Below, one piece after another: positions 10,314-20,736 of a DNA stretch of 64,000 bases (position 1 is the stretch's first letter; every line of letters starts with the position of its first letter). Under the pieces are notes generated by a model, which saw only the letters and a program-made list of their open reading frames with translations, searched no databases and was not told the origin of the DNA. The position numbers and the translations under genes are program-made. Source of the DNA: Cyclaneusma minus (Eukaryota; Ascomycota; Leotiomycetes; Marthamycetales; Marthamycetaceae); the NCBI GenBank assembly GCA_037179335.1, contig JAKZHN010000015.1, positions 558,001 through 622,000 of the forward strand, written 5' to 3'.

Positions 10314-13300
10314 ATGTCTCCGTCACCACCCCAGCCGCCAGCCTCTGCATCAGTATCACCTTCATTATCAACCTCGCAAATCCAAACTGCAAACAACCCG
10401 CCCCGCATCCGCCGCCGCAATCGACTCATCCAATCATGTCTCGAATGCCGGCGTCGCAAGCTGAAATGCGACAAAGCACATCCCTGCATCAACTGTCGTA
10501 AGTTTTCGCGTGACTGTGTGTTTCTGGCTCCTGCACTTGATCAGGCGAGTCAGTTGAAATTGACAGAAATTAAGGAGAGGGTGGGGAATTTGGAAGCGTT
10601 GTTGGAGAGGGATGTGCAGAGGAGGGTGAGGGGAGGGGCGATGGTGCCGGGGGATGGGGATGGGGAAGAGGATGAGGGGGAAAGGGAGGGGAGAGGAGGG
10701 GGGACTGGGGGGGATGGAAATGGGGCTGATGGGGAGTTGGATGATTTGGAGCCGAGTTCGTTGGCGGTGGTGGATGCGGCGTATGATTATGATGCTGACA
10801 ATGACGATGAGTTGGTGGATTTGGGGATTCAGCTGGGGAAGATGAGAATGACCGAGAGAATAGGGGGGTTTTTTCGGCCGAAGATCGCTCAAGAGGTGAG
10901 TTCGAAAATTCCAATTCGTCAGATCTCTGTTTCCCTTACCATCATTCGGAAGTTTCCTGGTCACTTGGGAGTTCCTTGGTCAGTTGAACTCTTCTAGTCG
11001 TTGGAAATTTCGGAATTTTCTTAGCCATCTGGAATTTTCCCAACCACTTGGAATTCTCCTGATCATTTTGGAGGTCTCCTAATGACTTGAAATATTCATA
11101 ACCCCTTTTCCATTCCCCAAAACCTGCAGTACTAAGTGACCGCGAAACAGCTCGAGATCACCCTCTCAGATCCACGAAACAGAGACGACGACGAGTCCAG
11201 AGCAAAACAGCCAGCACCACGGTCATCACGTGACACAGACTTCCTCAAGCCAGAACCGACATACATCGCCCCTGATTCCAGCTTCTTCTTCGGCAATAAC
11301 CCAGGTCAGACCTCTTTACTCGACTTTCTACCCTCCCGCGTCGCCGCAGATCGTCTCGTCAAGCAATATTTCTTGGCCGTAGACCCCATTGCGAAGATAG
11401 TCCATCGACCCTCGTTCGAGAAAGACTATGATCTATTCTGGGACCAGATCTCTTTAGGGATTCCGCCTTCGCCCTCGATCCAGACACTGGTGTTTGCTGC
11501 TATGTTCTCAGGCGTCGTGAGCATGGATGAAAGCGCCATTACGGAAATATTTGGCGTCGCGAAAGCAAGTTTGGTTGATAATTTCAGGCTAGGCACCGAG
11601 GCAGCACTTGCAAGGGCGCATTTCCTGAGGACTACTAAGGTTCAGGTGCTACAGAGCTTTATCATGTACCTCATTTCACTCTGCCGCTCCGAGGTATCCA
11701 GAGTTCATTCGGTACTTGTGGGGGCAGCGATTCGCATGGCGGAATGCATGGGACTTCACCGCGATGGAGAAACCTATGGACTCACGCCGTTGGAAATTCA
11801 TGTACGCCGGCTCATCTGGTATCAGCTCTGCTTCCTCGACATCCGAACCTGCGAAGCTCAAGGACCGCGTCCGTCGATCCGGAAAGACGATTTTGACACC
11901 AAGCTTCCGCTAAACATCGACGATGCGGCGTTGCACGAAGGCAACGCTACTGTCGTTGTGGCGAAAGAAGTATGGACGGATGTGACGTTTAGCTTGATGC
12001 GGTTTGAGTGTTTGGAGATGATGAGATGTATTTGGCGCGATCGGACGAGAGTGGAGAAGAAGAAGATGAGTCTGACGAGTTTGCTGGAGAAGGTGGAGGC
12101 TTTTAAGGGGAATATGGCGAGGAAGTATGATGGGTGGTTGGATGATGGAGTGCCGATTCAGAGGGCGGCGAGGTTGCTGAAGAGCGTTTATCATGCTAGG
12201 ATGATTGTTATGGTTGTTCATCGGTATCATAGTCTTGCGAGGCAGAACATGGTGAGTTTACCCCTTTTCTGTCACTCGGCGTTTGAAGTCCCTTTTCTTT
12301 CTGAGGAGGATTTCCAATATGATCTGGAAAGAAAAGAAACAGCTACGCTTATTTCTAGTAATCGTCGTTTGGGGCTAGTGCTGAGGCGCCTTTGGGTTGC
12401 CAGAATCGGTTCTAGTCATCAGTACTAGGAATGATTCAAGAAATTCGAGCTGCTGCTTCTAGACAGACCAGTACCAACGATGAAAACGTTGGTCAAACAA
12501 CCAACTAACAAACCCAACAGCCCGACCGCCTCCGCCGCCTCCTAATGACCGCCAGCGTCGAAATAATCGAGCACATCATCCCTCTTGAAACCCACCCCAG
12601 CCTCCACACGTGGGCCTGGTACACCGGCGCCTACCAACAATTCCACACCGCCTTCCTGCTCCTCGCCGAAGTAGCCGTCTACCCCTACCGCAACGACACG
12701 CGGCGCATCTGGGCCGCTCTCGACTAAGTCTTCGAAACATCCGCACACAGCACACCCGAAGAAAAAGGGCGCGCTATACTCATGGAACTGAAAGAGAAGA
12801 CGAAGGTCTTTGCTAATTTGAGGAAAATGAGGGTGAGTGCGAAGACGGAGGAGCAGATTAGTATTGCGAGGATGAACGGGATTAGAGGGAATGCGTTACA
12901 TGGCGAGGGCGAGACGAGGAAGGAGGTGGAACTGGAGGCGAGGGATGTGCCGGAGAGGGAGGCGAGAGAGGCGATGGGTGAGAGTTTTGGTGAGGGCTTG
13001 ACGAGTATTGGGAGGGCGCCGGTGCCGAATACGGTTTATGCTGGAGTGAGTAATGGGGAGACGCTGTGGGCGGAGCCGCATACGCAGGCTAGTCCGGACG
13101 GAGGGAGTGATACAGGGAGTGGGAGTGTTGGGAATCCGCCGGCGCCGAAGTTGCCGAATAACGATGACTTGATGGCGGATATTGACTGGGTGAGTCCTCT
13201 ACTGGCTCTGCGGTTTTGTTTCTGAAGGGCTGGTGGATGTTGTGATGGCTAATATGTGAACGGGTAGGAGGCGTTTGATGTTCTTTTTCCTCCTGGCGCT

Positions 13301-13375
13301 CCGCTGATGGACAATACCGCAGTGCCTTTCGACAGTTCGTGGGATACGAAAACATATATACCTTTTAGAGGCTAA
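10314..13375 (+). pseudogene. Zn2Cys6 fungal transcription factor interrupted by an in-frame TAA
   Basis: Four exons can be read: 10314-10895, 11151-12251, 12521-13189 and 13268-13375. All junctions are phase 0, totalling 819 codons if the stop is read through. Residues ~40-70 form a zinc cluster with six Cys (CLECRRRKLKC, then CINCRKFSRDC), followed by a short coiled coil (LTEIKERVGNLEALLER). Exon 2 carries the fungal-specific transcription factor domain (PF04082 type: VDPIAKIVHRPSFEKDYDLF, later AAIRMAECMGLHRDG). In exon 3 the frame RRIWAALD-TAA-VFETSAHSTPEEKGR contains a stop at 12725-12727, yet the same frame stays open and protein-like for 154 more codons and into exon 4, ending at TAA 13373-13375. 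Truncation would leave 629 residues with DNA-binding and middle domains intact. It could therefore be a young pseudogene, a functional short form or a sequence error. Confidence 0.8.
10935..11105. repeat. Degenerate ~20-bp repeat array inside intron 1 of the zinc-cluster gene
   Basis: The 255-nt intron 10896-11150 holds successive diverged copies of a unit resembling CAACCACTTGGAATTCTCC, for example near 11025, 11040, 11062 and 11084. The same unit appears in the BTB gene intron near 21000-21137 and in three intergenic places. Confidence 0.6.
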
Positions 13376-14036
13376 ATGCCTCATCCCGCGAGTACGGCGT
13401 CTCTACAAAAAATTATATTTCTGGCAAAGCGACGGTGACAATGGCGAGTGCTCGAGATATTTGGATGACGACGAATGAGGTGAGGAAATATGAAACGACG
13501 CTGCGGCTGGTGTGAAAAATGGATAAAGGATATCAATCATATCATTCTGTATCGAAAGTGTATTTACGGCTTCATTGTCCACTTTATAGAAATAAGACCA
13601 TCATTTTCGTAATCTCCAGGAAATTTTGAGTCTATTGGTGTGTGATTCGTATTTTCATCGACGTGCGACAAAACGGAGTTTTATGCCTTTTTAAAGATAT
13701 ATACTTCCTAGACCCTCCGTTGGCCGTTAGCGCCGCCAACTGTGTTTCTGTTCCCAGTTCCAGAGACATGGTGCTCTTCGAAATTCGTTAGCGAGAAAGC
13801 GAATTGTTGAGCGGAGATCGGAATGGCAGGATTCTGCAATGGCGACGGATTCTGGAATCGACCGAAAATCATGGAATAGCAGATGACTATGGAATCGACA
13901 GAGTGCTGGTAGATGACAGAGTTAGATCAGTTCAAGTTGGAAGATTCGCCCCGAAAGCTACAGTCAATATAGGGGTTAACTACAACTCCCAGGCACGGCG
14001 ACCCATCCAAAATTTCAATCCTCGTTCCCTGAACCC
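13376..14036. other. Convergent intergenic spacer
   Basis: 661 bp lie between the zinc-cluster gene and the carboxylesterase 3' ends. A 78-codon ORF from 13804 has no recognisable feature and is not supported. Nothing else is seen. Confidence 0.4.
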
Positions 14037-15733
14037 CTAGAATGGCACCTTATCCGCCACCCCTCTCCAAAACTCACATCTCTCCTCCAACCTCCCCGTC
14101 CCCACATTCGCAAAGCCATCCACCTCAATCACAAATTCCAGCTCACTACTTCTACTCTCCGGCACGCCCATCACACTCGCATTCGTCAACTTATGCGCAT
14201 TCGGATCCCCAGTCTGGAAGAAACTCGCGAAAGCCCCCGCATATCCTTCGTACGTGAACGGATCCGTCTGCTGCACAGCATTCACCTGATTCCACCACTC
14301 CGTGTCCGACCCATGGGTAGCCGGAGATATGTTGTATTCGCCGAGATACGACGTCTTGTGTGCCGCCCTCGCAGTCCAAAATGCCGGACACGAAAGCACT
14401 ACGTCGCGGTATATCAACGATGCTCTGACATACGTCGTGTTGTAGCTAATAAGCTCTGCAGTACCAATACCAGGGTACTGAGCTTTCACGGCCTGGAGAT
14501 CGGAAGTAGTGAATGAGGGAAGGAAGCCGCTGAGCCAGGAGTCGAAAGAAGCGAGCGAGGAATTGAAAGGCGGAGAGCCGGCATTAGAAACATCTTGCAA
14601 GCCAGGCGGAATGAAATTCTCCCCTTCGAATGTGTTATACATGCCGAATCCATAATCAATGTTCACCTCTCCCCTCTTCGTAGCCTCAGAAAGCGGAGTT
14701 CGCAGGAAACTCCCATCGAGCACAGGAGCCCATGTATAACTACTCGTATTATACGTATGACTCCCCGAGATCACCAACGCAGCTGTGCTGATCGTCTGCC
14801 ACGGAATAGTTTTCAGACAGCGTAGAGAAGAGGGACCGGTGCAGTTTGTGAGGTTTGCAAGCGTGTCGTAAATAGATTGCGCTTCGGGAGCATCATATCC
14901 GTACGTTTTCGGCCAGAACGGACTCGATGCCAAAGCTTTAGAAAACAGCGGCGGTTGCGTGTTCCCGCCGTTTGCAATTACCTGCGCAACCACACTCCCA
15001 GCTCCTGCAGACTGGCCCCAAATACTAACATTGTTCGGGTTTCCACCAAAGGCAGATATGTATTTGTGCGTCCACTGGAGTGCGGCTTGCTGGTCTAGTA
15101 AGCCAGGGTTTAAGTCGGAGGTTGGGGAATTGCAAATTTCGCGGCCGGGGAGGAAGCCGAAGGCGTTTACGCGGTAGTTGGGGTAGACGAAGATGAAGTC
15201 GTTGGTGGAGGAGACGTTGAGGGTGGGGTAGCCGGCTGGAGGGATGGTGAAGGAGCCGCCGCCTTCGATGAATGCGCCGCCGAAGAATACTACGACGACG
15301 GGGCGGAGGGGGGTTCTGGGAGACCAGGGACGAGAGTAGAGGCCTAAGTACAGGCAGTCTTCTGAACCATTCGCCTGGATTGACTGTTAGCTTTAGGCTA
15401 ATATTAATGCTTGGAGGTGGACTTTGTGAATTGTAATTTGATTGGGCTTGGACATACCGTTCTCTGAGGACAATATTGGAAACTCTGGCTGGAGTTATAT
15501 GTTCCATTCGAGATGGGTAAAGGTGGTTGAGGTGCTCTAAAGCGATTTTCTCCGGTGGGCGGTGCTGCGAAGGGAATCTTGGTCCAGTAGCTTATGTTGT
15601 ATGTAGCCGAGTAGGCACCTTGAAATGTGCCATAATAAAGAGCAGCAGTGAGATTGGACTGAATGGAGGCAAATGAGAGGGGTAATAGTGCTACCAGAAA
15701 CAATAACTGGGACGGACCGAACATGATCTTCAT
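14037..15733 (-). CDS. Secreted type-B carboxylesterase/lipase
   Basis: Two exons on the minus strand, 15733-15458 and 15383-14037, joined in phase 0 (ACG|TCA, intron GTATGT...ACAG) to give 540 residues. Residues 1-22 are a signal peptide (MKIMFGPSQLLFLVALLPLS). Alpha/beta-hydrolase signatures follow in order: the SEDCLYLGLYSRP strand, the oxyanion FFGGAF, and the nucleophile elbow VSIWGQSAGAGS with the catalytic Ser. The NTFEGENF segment carries the likely catalytic Glu, and a His lies late in the chain (ATHGSDTEWW). Many NxS/T sites fit a secreted glycoprotein. It hydrolyses carboxylic esters, but the substrate cannot be told. The family includes cholinesterase-like, feruloyl-type and lipase members. 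Confidence 0.9.
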
Positions 15734-17029
15734 CTTGATTTCTTGAAGCTTAGAACCCAGCCAACAGAGAATGGTAAATCGACTCTCCCCTGGATGGGGA
15801 TTTGGAAGTCAACTGAAAACCTTTCTATGAGAAAAGATGAAAGTACTAGCGTATTGACGTAGTAACATGACACACTGTTAGATACAAACCAAATAAAACC
15901 CACCTGGCGGACAACTGAATACTCGACTTTGTTGCACTACATGTATTGCATGGAAGCAAGCTTCAAAGGACGGAAGAAATGACGGCACTGCATCTTGCCA
16001 CCAGTCGTGATGGTACTTTCAAACCCATGTCGCCCAGTCCTGGTGGGGTAGGGTGAAAAACCAATGCACGACATCGATGTGCAGATCCGAGGATATAAAA
16101 GTGCATGGTGGGCACCAATAAAATGGACAGACCTAGCCAGGTACATCGGATGAACTGGTGGGTACTAGAGACTTGTTGCTACATTCGGTCAGTGATGCCC
16201 CGATCACAATAGGTTGGCAGCTAATGTATCGCCTAGTCCAGGTCAGAAAGCGGCCGGAGATGGATTGTCCTGGAGCCTACCTCGAGGAGCCCACCGCACC
16301 ACATTGACGGCTTGGGCGTGCCGAGTCGTCGTACGCAGATACTCGGCCTTTGAAATCCTCACCCTCGGCGTCTATCCTCCATGCCGTCGATGTTGGAGTC
16401 AGCGGCATCTGTACTTGATTGATAGATTCGTGATTCAAGCTGTGTATTTTCAAGTGTAGGTTCAGGAGGAGAATTCGAAGTGATCGAGGAGTGGTGATGT
16501 TAAGCTGTTGTTGGAAGAAAGGTTGGTGGTGGTTTAGGAGGACGCAGGGAAACAAACAGAGATGCGCGGGATTACAGGTGGTAGTGGTGTTTGCGAGAAA
16601 TGGATGGCTCGTACAGGTTGAGGGGAATGGTTGGTTGGAGGCGTTTGGAGGTCGCATCGGCCAATCAGGGCTTGCTGGGGCGCCCGCCCGACGCTGGAAA
16701 CGGCAAGCTACAGTACCTTACTTAGGTGGGAAGAGCATTCGCATGGATATAAGAGGAGAGCAATCGATCCCCCCTACTCTTATAACTGTCTCCTAGGGTT
16801 CAAAGGAATCTTGGATAGTTCGTGATCACCGTCGTTTGAATGGAAATTCTTTCTTTTCATTTCCTCCTGCCCTACTATATCTCGCGCTTCCCTGAACCCC
16901 TTTATACCATTCCGGTCCTTCCATGACCTCTATACGTTGGCTCTTTTTTTGCCAACTCGATTCCCATATACAACTGCGCAACCTCCCACAACTCCCTCCC
17001 TTTCCAGTGCAGTCGACTCGCCGCCGCCA
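15734..17029. other. Intergenic with one copy of a dispersed repeat
   Basis: 1.3 kb lie between the carboxylesterase start and the small secreted protein stop. Apart from the repeat copy at 16003-16212 (listed separately) only short unsupported ORFs are present. Confidence 0.45.
16003..16212. repeat. Dispersed ~200-bp repeat, copy A
   Basis: It is similar over its length to 18143-18334. Both contain GCACGACATCGATGTGCAGA (about 16065 and 18213) and end in a shared block around ACATTCGGTCAGTGATG and CGATCACAATAG. Most differences noticed are C/T or G/A transitions. Neither copy has a believable ORF. Confidence 0.75.
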
Positions 17030-17254
17030 TTAACAGCAATCACCGCAGCAATAATACTAAGTCTCGTTAGCCAAAATTTTGATTTCATAACAGGACGAAT
17101 ACGCAGGGATACATACATAGCATTCATTCCTAGGGTCCTCGCACGTGGCGCCGCCGCACACGTCGAAGCATTTGTCTTCGCGCAGGTACAGCTTGGAGGG
17201 GCCAGCGGCAGCGAGGCCGAGGACGAGAGAGAGGATTGCGAGGGACAGCTTCAT
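17030..17254 (-). CDS. Small cysteine-rich secreted protein
   Basis: Preferred model: two exons on the minus strand, 17254-17117 and 17056-17030, with a 60-nt intron. Donor GTATGT, branch GCTAACG and acceptor CTTAG are all near-ideal. The product has 54 residues: a signal peptide (MKLSLAILSLVLGLAAAG), then a short mature part with eight Cys, the last four in CCGDCC at the very end. Without splicing the ORF runs to TAG 17057-17059 and gives 65 residues with six Cys. The unspliced stop is part of the acceptor signal itself, which favours splicing. Small size, secretion signal and even Cys count are typical of fungal effector-like or defence-type peptides, but I recognise no family and assign no function. 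A TATATAAG box on the same strand lies at about 17363-17356, ~105 bp upstream of the ATG. Confidence 0.65.
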
Positions 17255-17355
17255 AGTGATGGAATGCTAGAGAGGGTTTTGGTATGATGATGGGCGTGAG
17301 ATCAGGAACAAGGCAAAAAGATCAGGAGTAAGGTAATGAGAGGATAGGCTGCGGT

Positions 17356-17363
17356 CTTATATA
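17356..17363 (-). promoter_or_regulatory. TATA box of the small secreted protein gene
   Basis: The minus strand reads TATATAAG about 105 bp upstream of the ATG at 17254, a usual distance for a fungal TATA promoter. It supports the small secreted protein as a real, inducible-type gene. Confidence 0.5.
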
Positions 17364-18562
17364 CGGAGATCTCTGACCTCCTATTATTTCAATCAGCAGG
17401 GCAATCCATGAAACGAACAAGTGCTTGCGCTGTCAAAGCCAAGTACCCGACTCCAAAGTATGGCAGTTTAAACTGTAAAGTCTATTTTAACGTTGCCTGG
17501 ACCAAGGAAAACTGTGCTCCAGCCCTCATACTTTATTACTGGCAGGGACATGGAAGCCCTTGCTGATCTAAAAAACCGTTTGCAACCCGGCAAAAACCGT
17601 TATCCATGGGATCCGGAGCTAGGGAACCCTGCGGGAAGTCAAATAGTCCCGGGATGCAGTGTCCGCAGTTTGGATAGAGTAATATAACTACATGTAATTG
17701 AAGCATTGAAGAAATGATTTTGATCTTCCGAGATCCGATCGGAAACAAGCCGGATTGCTAAATTTGGAATGCCCGACTATTGACGCAGTCCTGTGAAAAT
17801 TCCCACCCGCATCCTTTGTCCGAGATACCTTACACAGGGTGCTTTCGTTTGCTTTGCGCGCCTCTGGATGTAGCTGGACGGCGAGTTTTCAGTCTGATGG
17901 GGCTTCCAGCTTGCTTCTCAATTGGCACGTCACGGGTCAATCTCATCTCATGTGAGCGCCGCGACAGCGCCCAGGAGATACTGGATGGAAAGCAATATGG
18001 AGTGCATGAGAACTCCAGGAGCCATACCTAGTAAGGCACCAAAGTAGACGCCCATGCAGATGTATGTTTGTAGTACTAGATATACTTGTGTTCTGTCGCG
18101 ACTCGTGGGGCCGTACAGTTGGGGGACGGTGAGATGCCCAATCAGTTGCGATGATGGTACTCTGAAAGCCATGTAGCCCAATTCTGGTGGAGTACGGTAA
18201 AAAAAAACACTGATGCACGACATCGATGTGCAGATCCCGGTATATAATGTCACCAAGGGATGAATGAACGAGTTGGTAGAGACTTCTATGTTGTTGCTAG
18301 ATACATTCGGTCAGTGATGTCCCGATCACAATAGATTTTCCGTTTCTCTTCGCACCTCAGATTCCTACTGACCCAGCAAATGCAGTGTTGACTTTTACCT
18401 TTGCATACATGCACGTGGGTCGCGACGGACCATGTACATGGTTTCCCTGCAATCACAGGGGTTCAAGAACGTCTCGTATGCGTAGGTAAGGCTTTGATCA
18501 TTCAACCGTAGAGGTCTTTGACGAAAAACCTCTCCAAGCGACACGAGCCCCTCACAGGATGC
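17364..18562. other. Intergenic with second copy of the dispersed repeat
   Basis: 1.2 kb lie between the secreted-protein promoter and the end of the DGAIG-repeat gene. It contains repeat copy B (18143-18334, listed separately). The remaining ORFs are short and unsupported. Confidence 0.45.
18143..18334. repeat. Dispersed ~200-bp repeat, copy B
   Basis: The partner of 16003-16212 in the same orientation, 2.1 kb away. It is the more AT-rich copy. For example, GCCCAGTCCTGGTGGGG in A corresponds to GCCCAATTCTGGTGGAG in B, and GATGCCCCGATC to GATGTCCCGATC. Confidence 0.75.
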
Positions 18563-19078
18563 TCAATCAGACTCGCCCTTCTTGCCCAAATTCTCATGAA
18601 TTGATCCCCCAACAGCTCCATCTGCATTGAACTTGCTGCCAATGGCGCCATCCTTCGAGAAGGGCCCGCCAATCTTGTCCGCTGTGCCTCCGATGGCACC
18701 GTCGGCTTTGAACATACTCCCGATCGCGCCGTCCTTGTTGAAAGCCGGTGTGCCTGCACCGGTGGTCTTCTCGCCGGCTGGGGCCTGTGATGATGGAATG
18801 TTAGCAAATACGAAAGGAAGAAGAAGAAAGGAACTTCTGATACGAAAGGGACCGCGGATTCGAGGACATCGAAGTTCCAGTGTCTCTGTTTGAGAAGGAG
18901 GCTTGAATAGACTTACGGAACCGTGAGTAGAGGACTCGTGGACACCGCTTGACATGTCGGTGTTTTGGATAGCACTGTTGGCGCCCTTGTCAAGGGTCTT
19001 GGCCGAGCTGTCTCCGTCGAGGTCATCCATTCTGTTTCTGGCTTGCATGTCGATGCTAAATGTGCCGACAAAGTTCAT
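18563..19078 (-). CDS. Small hydrophilic protein with DGAIG repeats
   Basis: Two exons on the minus strand, 19078-18917 and 18784-18563, phase 0, intron 132 nt (GTAAGT...CATCACAG). This gives 127 residues. The second exon is built of repeats of about 10-24 residues with the core F-x-x-DGAIG (KDGAIGSMFKADGAIGG, FSKDGAIGSKFNADGAVGG), ending in a charged tail. The first exon is polar and Ser/Asp-rich, without a signal peptide or membrane segment. I recall similar glycine-patterned short proteins annotated only as hypothetical in fungi. A role in stress or as a hydrophilin is conceivable but not shown. Internal ATGs at codons 11 and 17 are alternative starts. Confidence 0.75.
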   Translation of the reverse strand: MNFVGTFSIDMQARNRMDDLDGDSSAKTLDKGANSAIQNTDMSSGVHESSTHGSVSLFKPPSQTETLELRCPRIRGPFRIRSSFLLLPFVFANIPSSQAPAGEKTTGAGTPAFNKDGAIGSMFKADGAIGGTADKIGGPFSKDGAIGSKFNADGAVGGSIHENLGKKGESD

Positions 19079-20736
19079 ATAGTGACTGGCGTCTAGTTGT
19101 TGGAAAGCGGAGGGAAGACCTGATATTGGTGGGAGGAAAGAGGACTATATACCTCCGCAGTGGAACGCGATGACATCAAGACCTACCATGGTACTTTGGA
19201 CATTTCTGCTCTCTGTCAACTTTGACAGATACGAGTACGAATAATAATGTCCTTCAAGAGGCAAAACTGAATGCAGGGCAATTGAGATACAGCGTAAGGG
19301 GTCGAGTCTCAGGCTCTTCGACGTCACTACACTACCCTACCCGCAAGGGCGTTGTCACTTAGACGGCTGGTGCATTATGTCATGAAGCCACAGGTACCTT
19401 AGAAGACATAGCCTTTTGCTGAAGTAGGAATCGAGATTCATCTCCATCATTTCGATGATTGGGTCGCGCCTAGTAAGTTGACCCAAGTACTCTGAAGAAA
19501 TCCAGACAAGTCGAAGAGGTCCAAAATTGGAGGAAAAGCAGAGCATTGAAAGCAATCCAAGTAATTGCAAAGTCAACTTTCGGTGACAGACTGAGGCTCA
19601 GTGAGATTTGACTCCGACGGTAGGATGGCCGGATGGTGAAACGGTGAGAACATCATGGTGATCGATGAAGTGTCGAGGAAGAGAGCTCGAAGCTAGGGAC
19701 CAGCCCTTCGAAGTCGAGCAGACGAAACCTGAGTAGGCTGAGCCCTGAAGGCTTCAAACCAGAGCAGAGTACGTAGTCGGTGAGCCTACGGAAAAGGCGG
19801 TTGCTTGGTGAAGCACATTGATCGGGAGGTGAAGACTGGATGCTTCCAATCTTTAGATTGTGAAGTTACTAAACCTGTTCAGGTCTGATGCCTGAGGAAG
19901 GTAGTGGGGTTTGCTGAGCCCGCCTTTTTTTTTTCCCTGGGGCCAAAGAGAAAGCCTGAAAAGTTAGGTTAGCCTGTTTTTCGCCCTTTTTTCGCCCTGT
20001 TCCCGTAATCCGCAACATTTTATGCAATATGCACAAAAACCATGCATAATTGCATAAAACCAGCCACCCACATGCAAGCCGACCACCCACCTGGAAGCCA
20101 GCCACCCAGGCAAAAAATCGACCTCCGTGTGACGGAGCGCGCGAGGATCGCGCGCAGAGGAGCGTGGGGTTCGATTGGAAGCTGCGTGCTGCCCCTGGCA
20201 AGCCCGAATATGTATGGCGCTCTTCTTGCTTTTTTGACCCAGGCGAATCACGTGATGCTGCCCCACCTTCCGTGACACCAGAGATCTTCAACGACTCCCA
20301 CATGGTTCGGTCGGCCACTTCTGGTTGAGAGTCCAGACATCTAAGTAGCTTGCCGCGTCATTTCTCAGCGGGAGATCGGCTTTCAACAACGGCTCGGTGT
20401 TCTGGCCTGCTGTGGTCTTTCAAGAATTAAGAAGCTCCTCGCGGCGGCGTGACGGAAGAAGGCACATCGCCTGCAGGCAACACGCGTTTGTTGGCCTTGT
20501 CTCGTAGCCTTCTGCGAATTCAAAATGGTCACTAACCGCCAGCGACGACTAACTGAGATTCTCAGCTGCCTCTGCTGCACTCCACTCTCTATACCGAGCG
20601 CATCAGCCTACAAACCTCGAAGTTGAAGCTCCGACCTGCCTCCCATACAGAGGATTCTTGGGCATCGTCTACCGATCCCGCCCTTCATTTCTCTCCACGA
20701 GCTCGGGTCACCTCAGATACTCTACCAACCTCGACC
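19079..20736. other. Intergenic with a hairpin cluster
   Basis: 1.66 kb lie between divergent genes. A T-run lies at 19927-19935. Near 20062-20108 the motif CCACCCA occurs three times at ~20-bp spacing, directly before two perfect inverted repeats at 20123-20155 (listed separately). ORFs of 90-150 codons here cross these low-complexity tracts and are not supported. Confidence 0.5.
20123..20155. promoter_or_regulatory. Two abutting perfect inverted repeats, including CCG-N5-CGG
   Basis: 20123-20137 reads CTCCGT-GTG-ACGGAG, whose core is CCG-N5-CGG, the inverted half-site layout bound by many Zn2Cys6 dimers. It shares its last base with 20137-20155, GCGCGCGA-GGA-TCGCGCGC, an 8-bp-arm hairpin. 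They sit ~580 bp upstream of the BTB gene and ~1 kb from the divergent DGAIG gene. Binding is inference only. Confidence 0.45.

Noticed and set aside
15937..16146. Minus-strand ORF sharing peptides with an ORF near 18.2 kb
   Set aside because: The shared peptides come from the duplicated ~200-bp repeat. The copies are not frame-conserved and the ORFs lack starts, so the similarity is at DNA level.
19869..20318. 149-codon minus-strand ORF
   Set aside because: It crosses a homopolymer T-run and the CCACCCA/hairpin tract. The amino-acid sequence looks like translated repeats, with no homologous feature.
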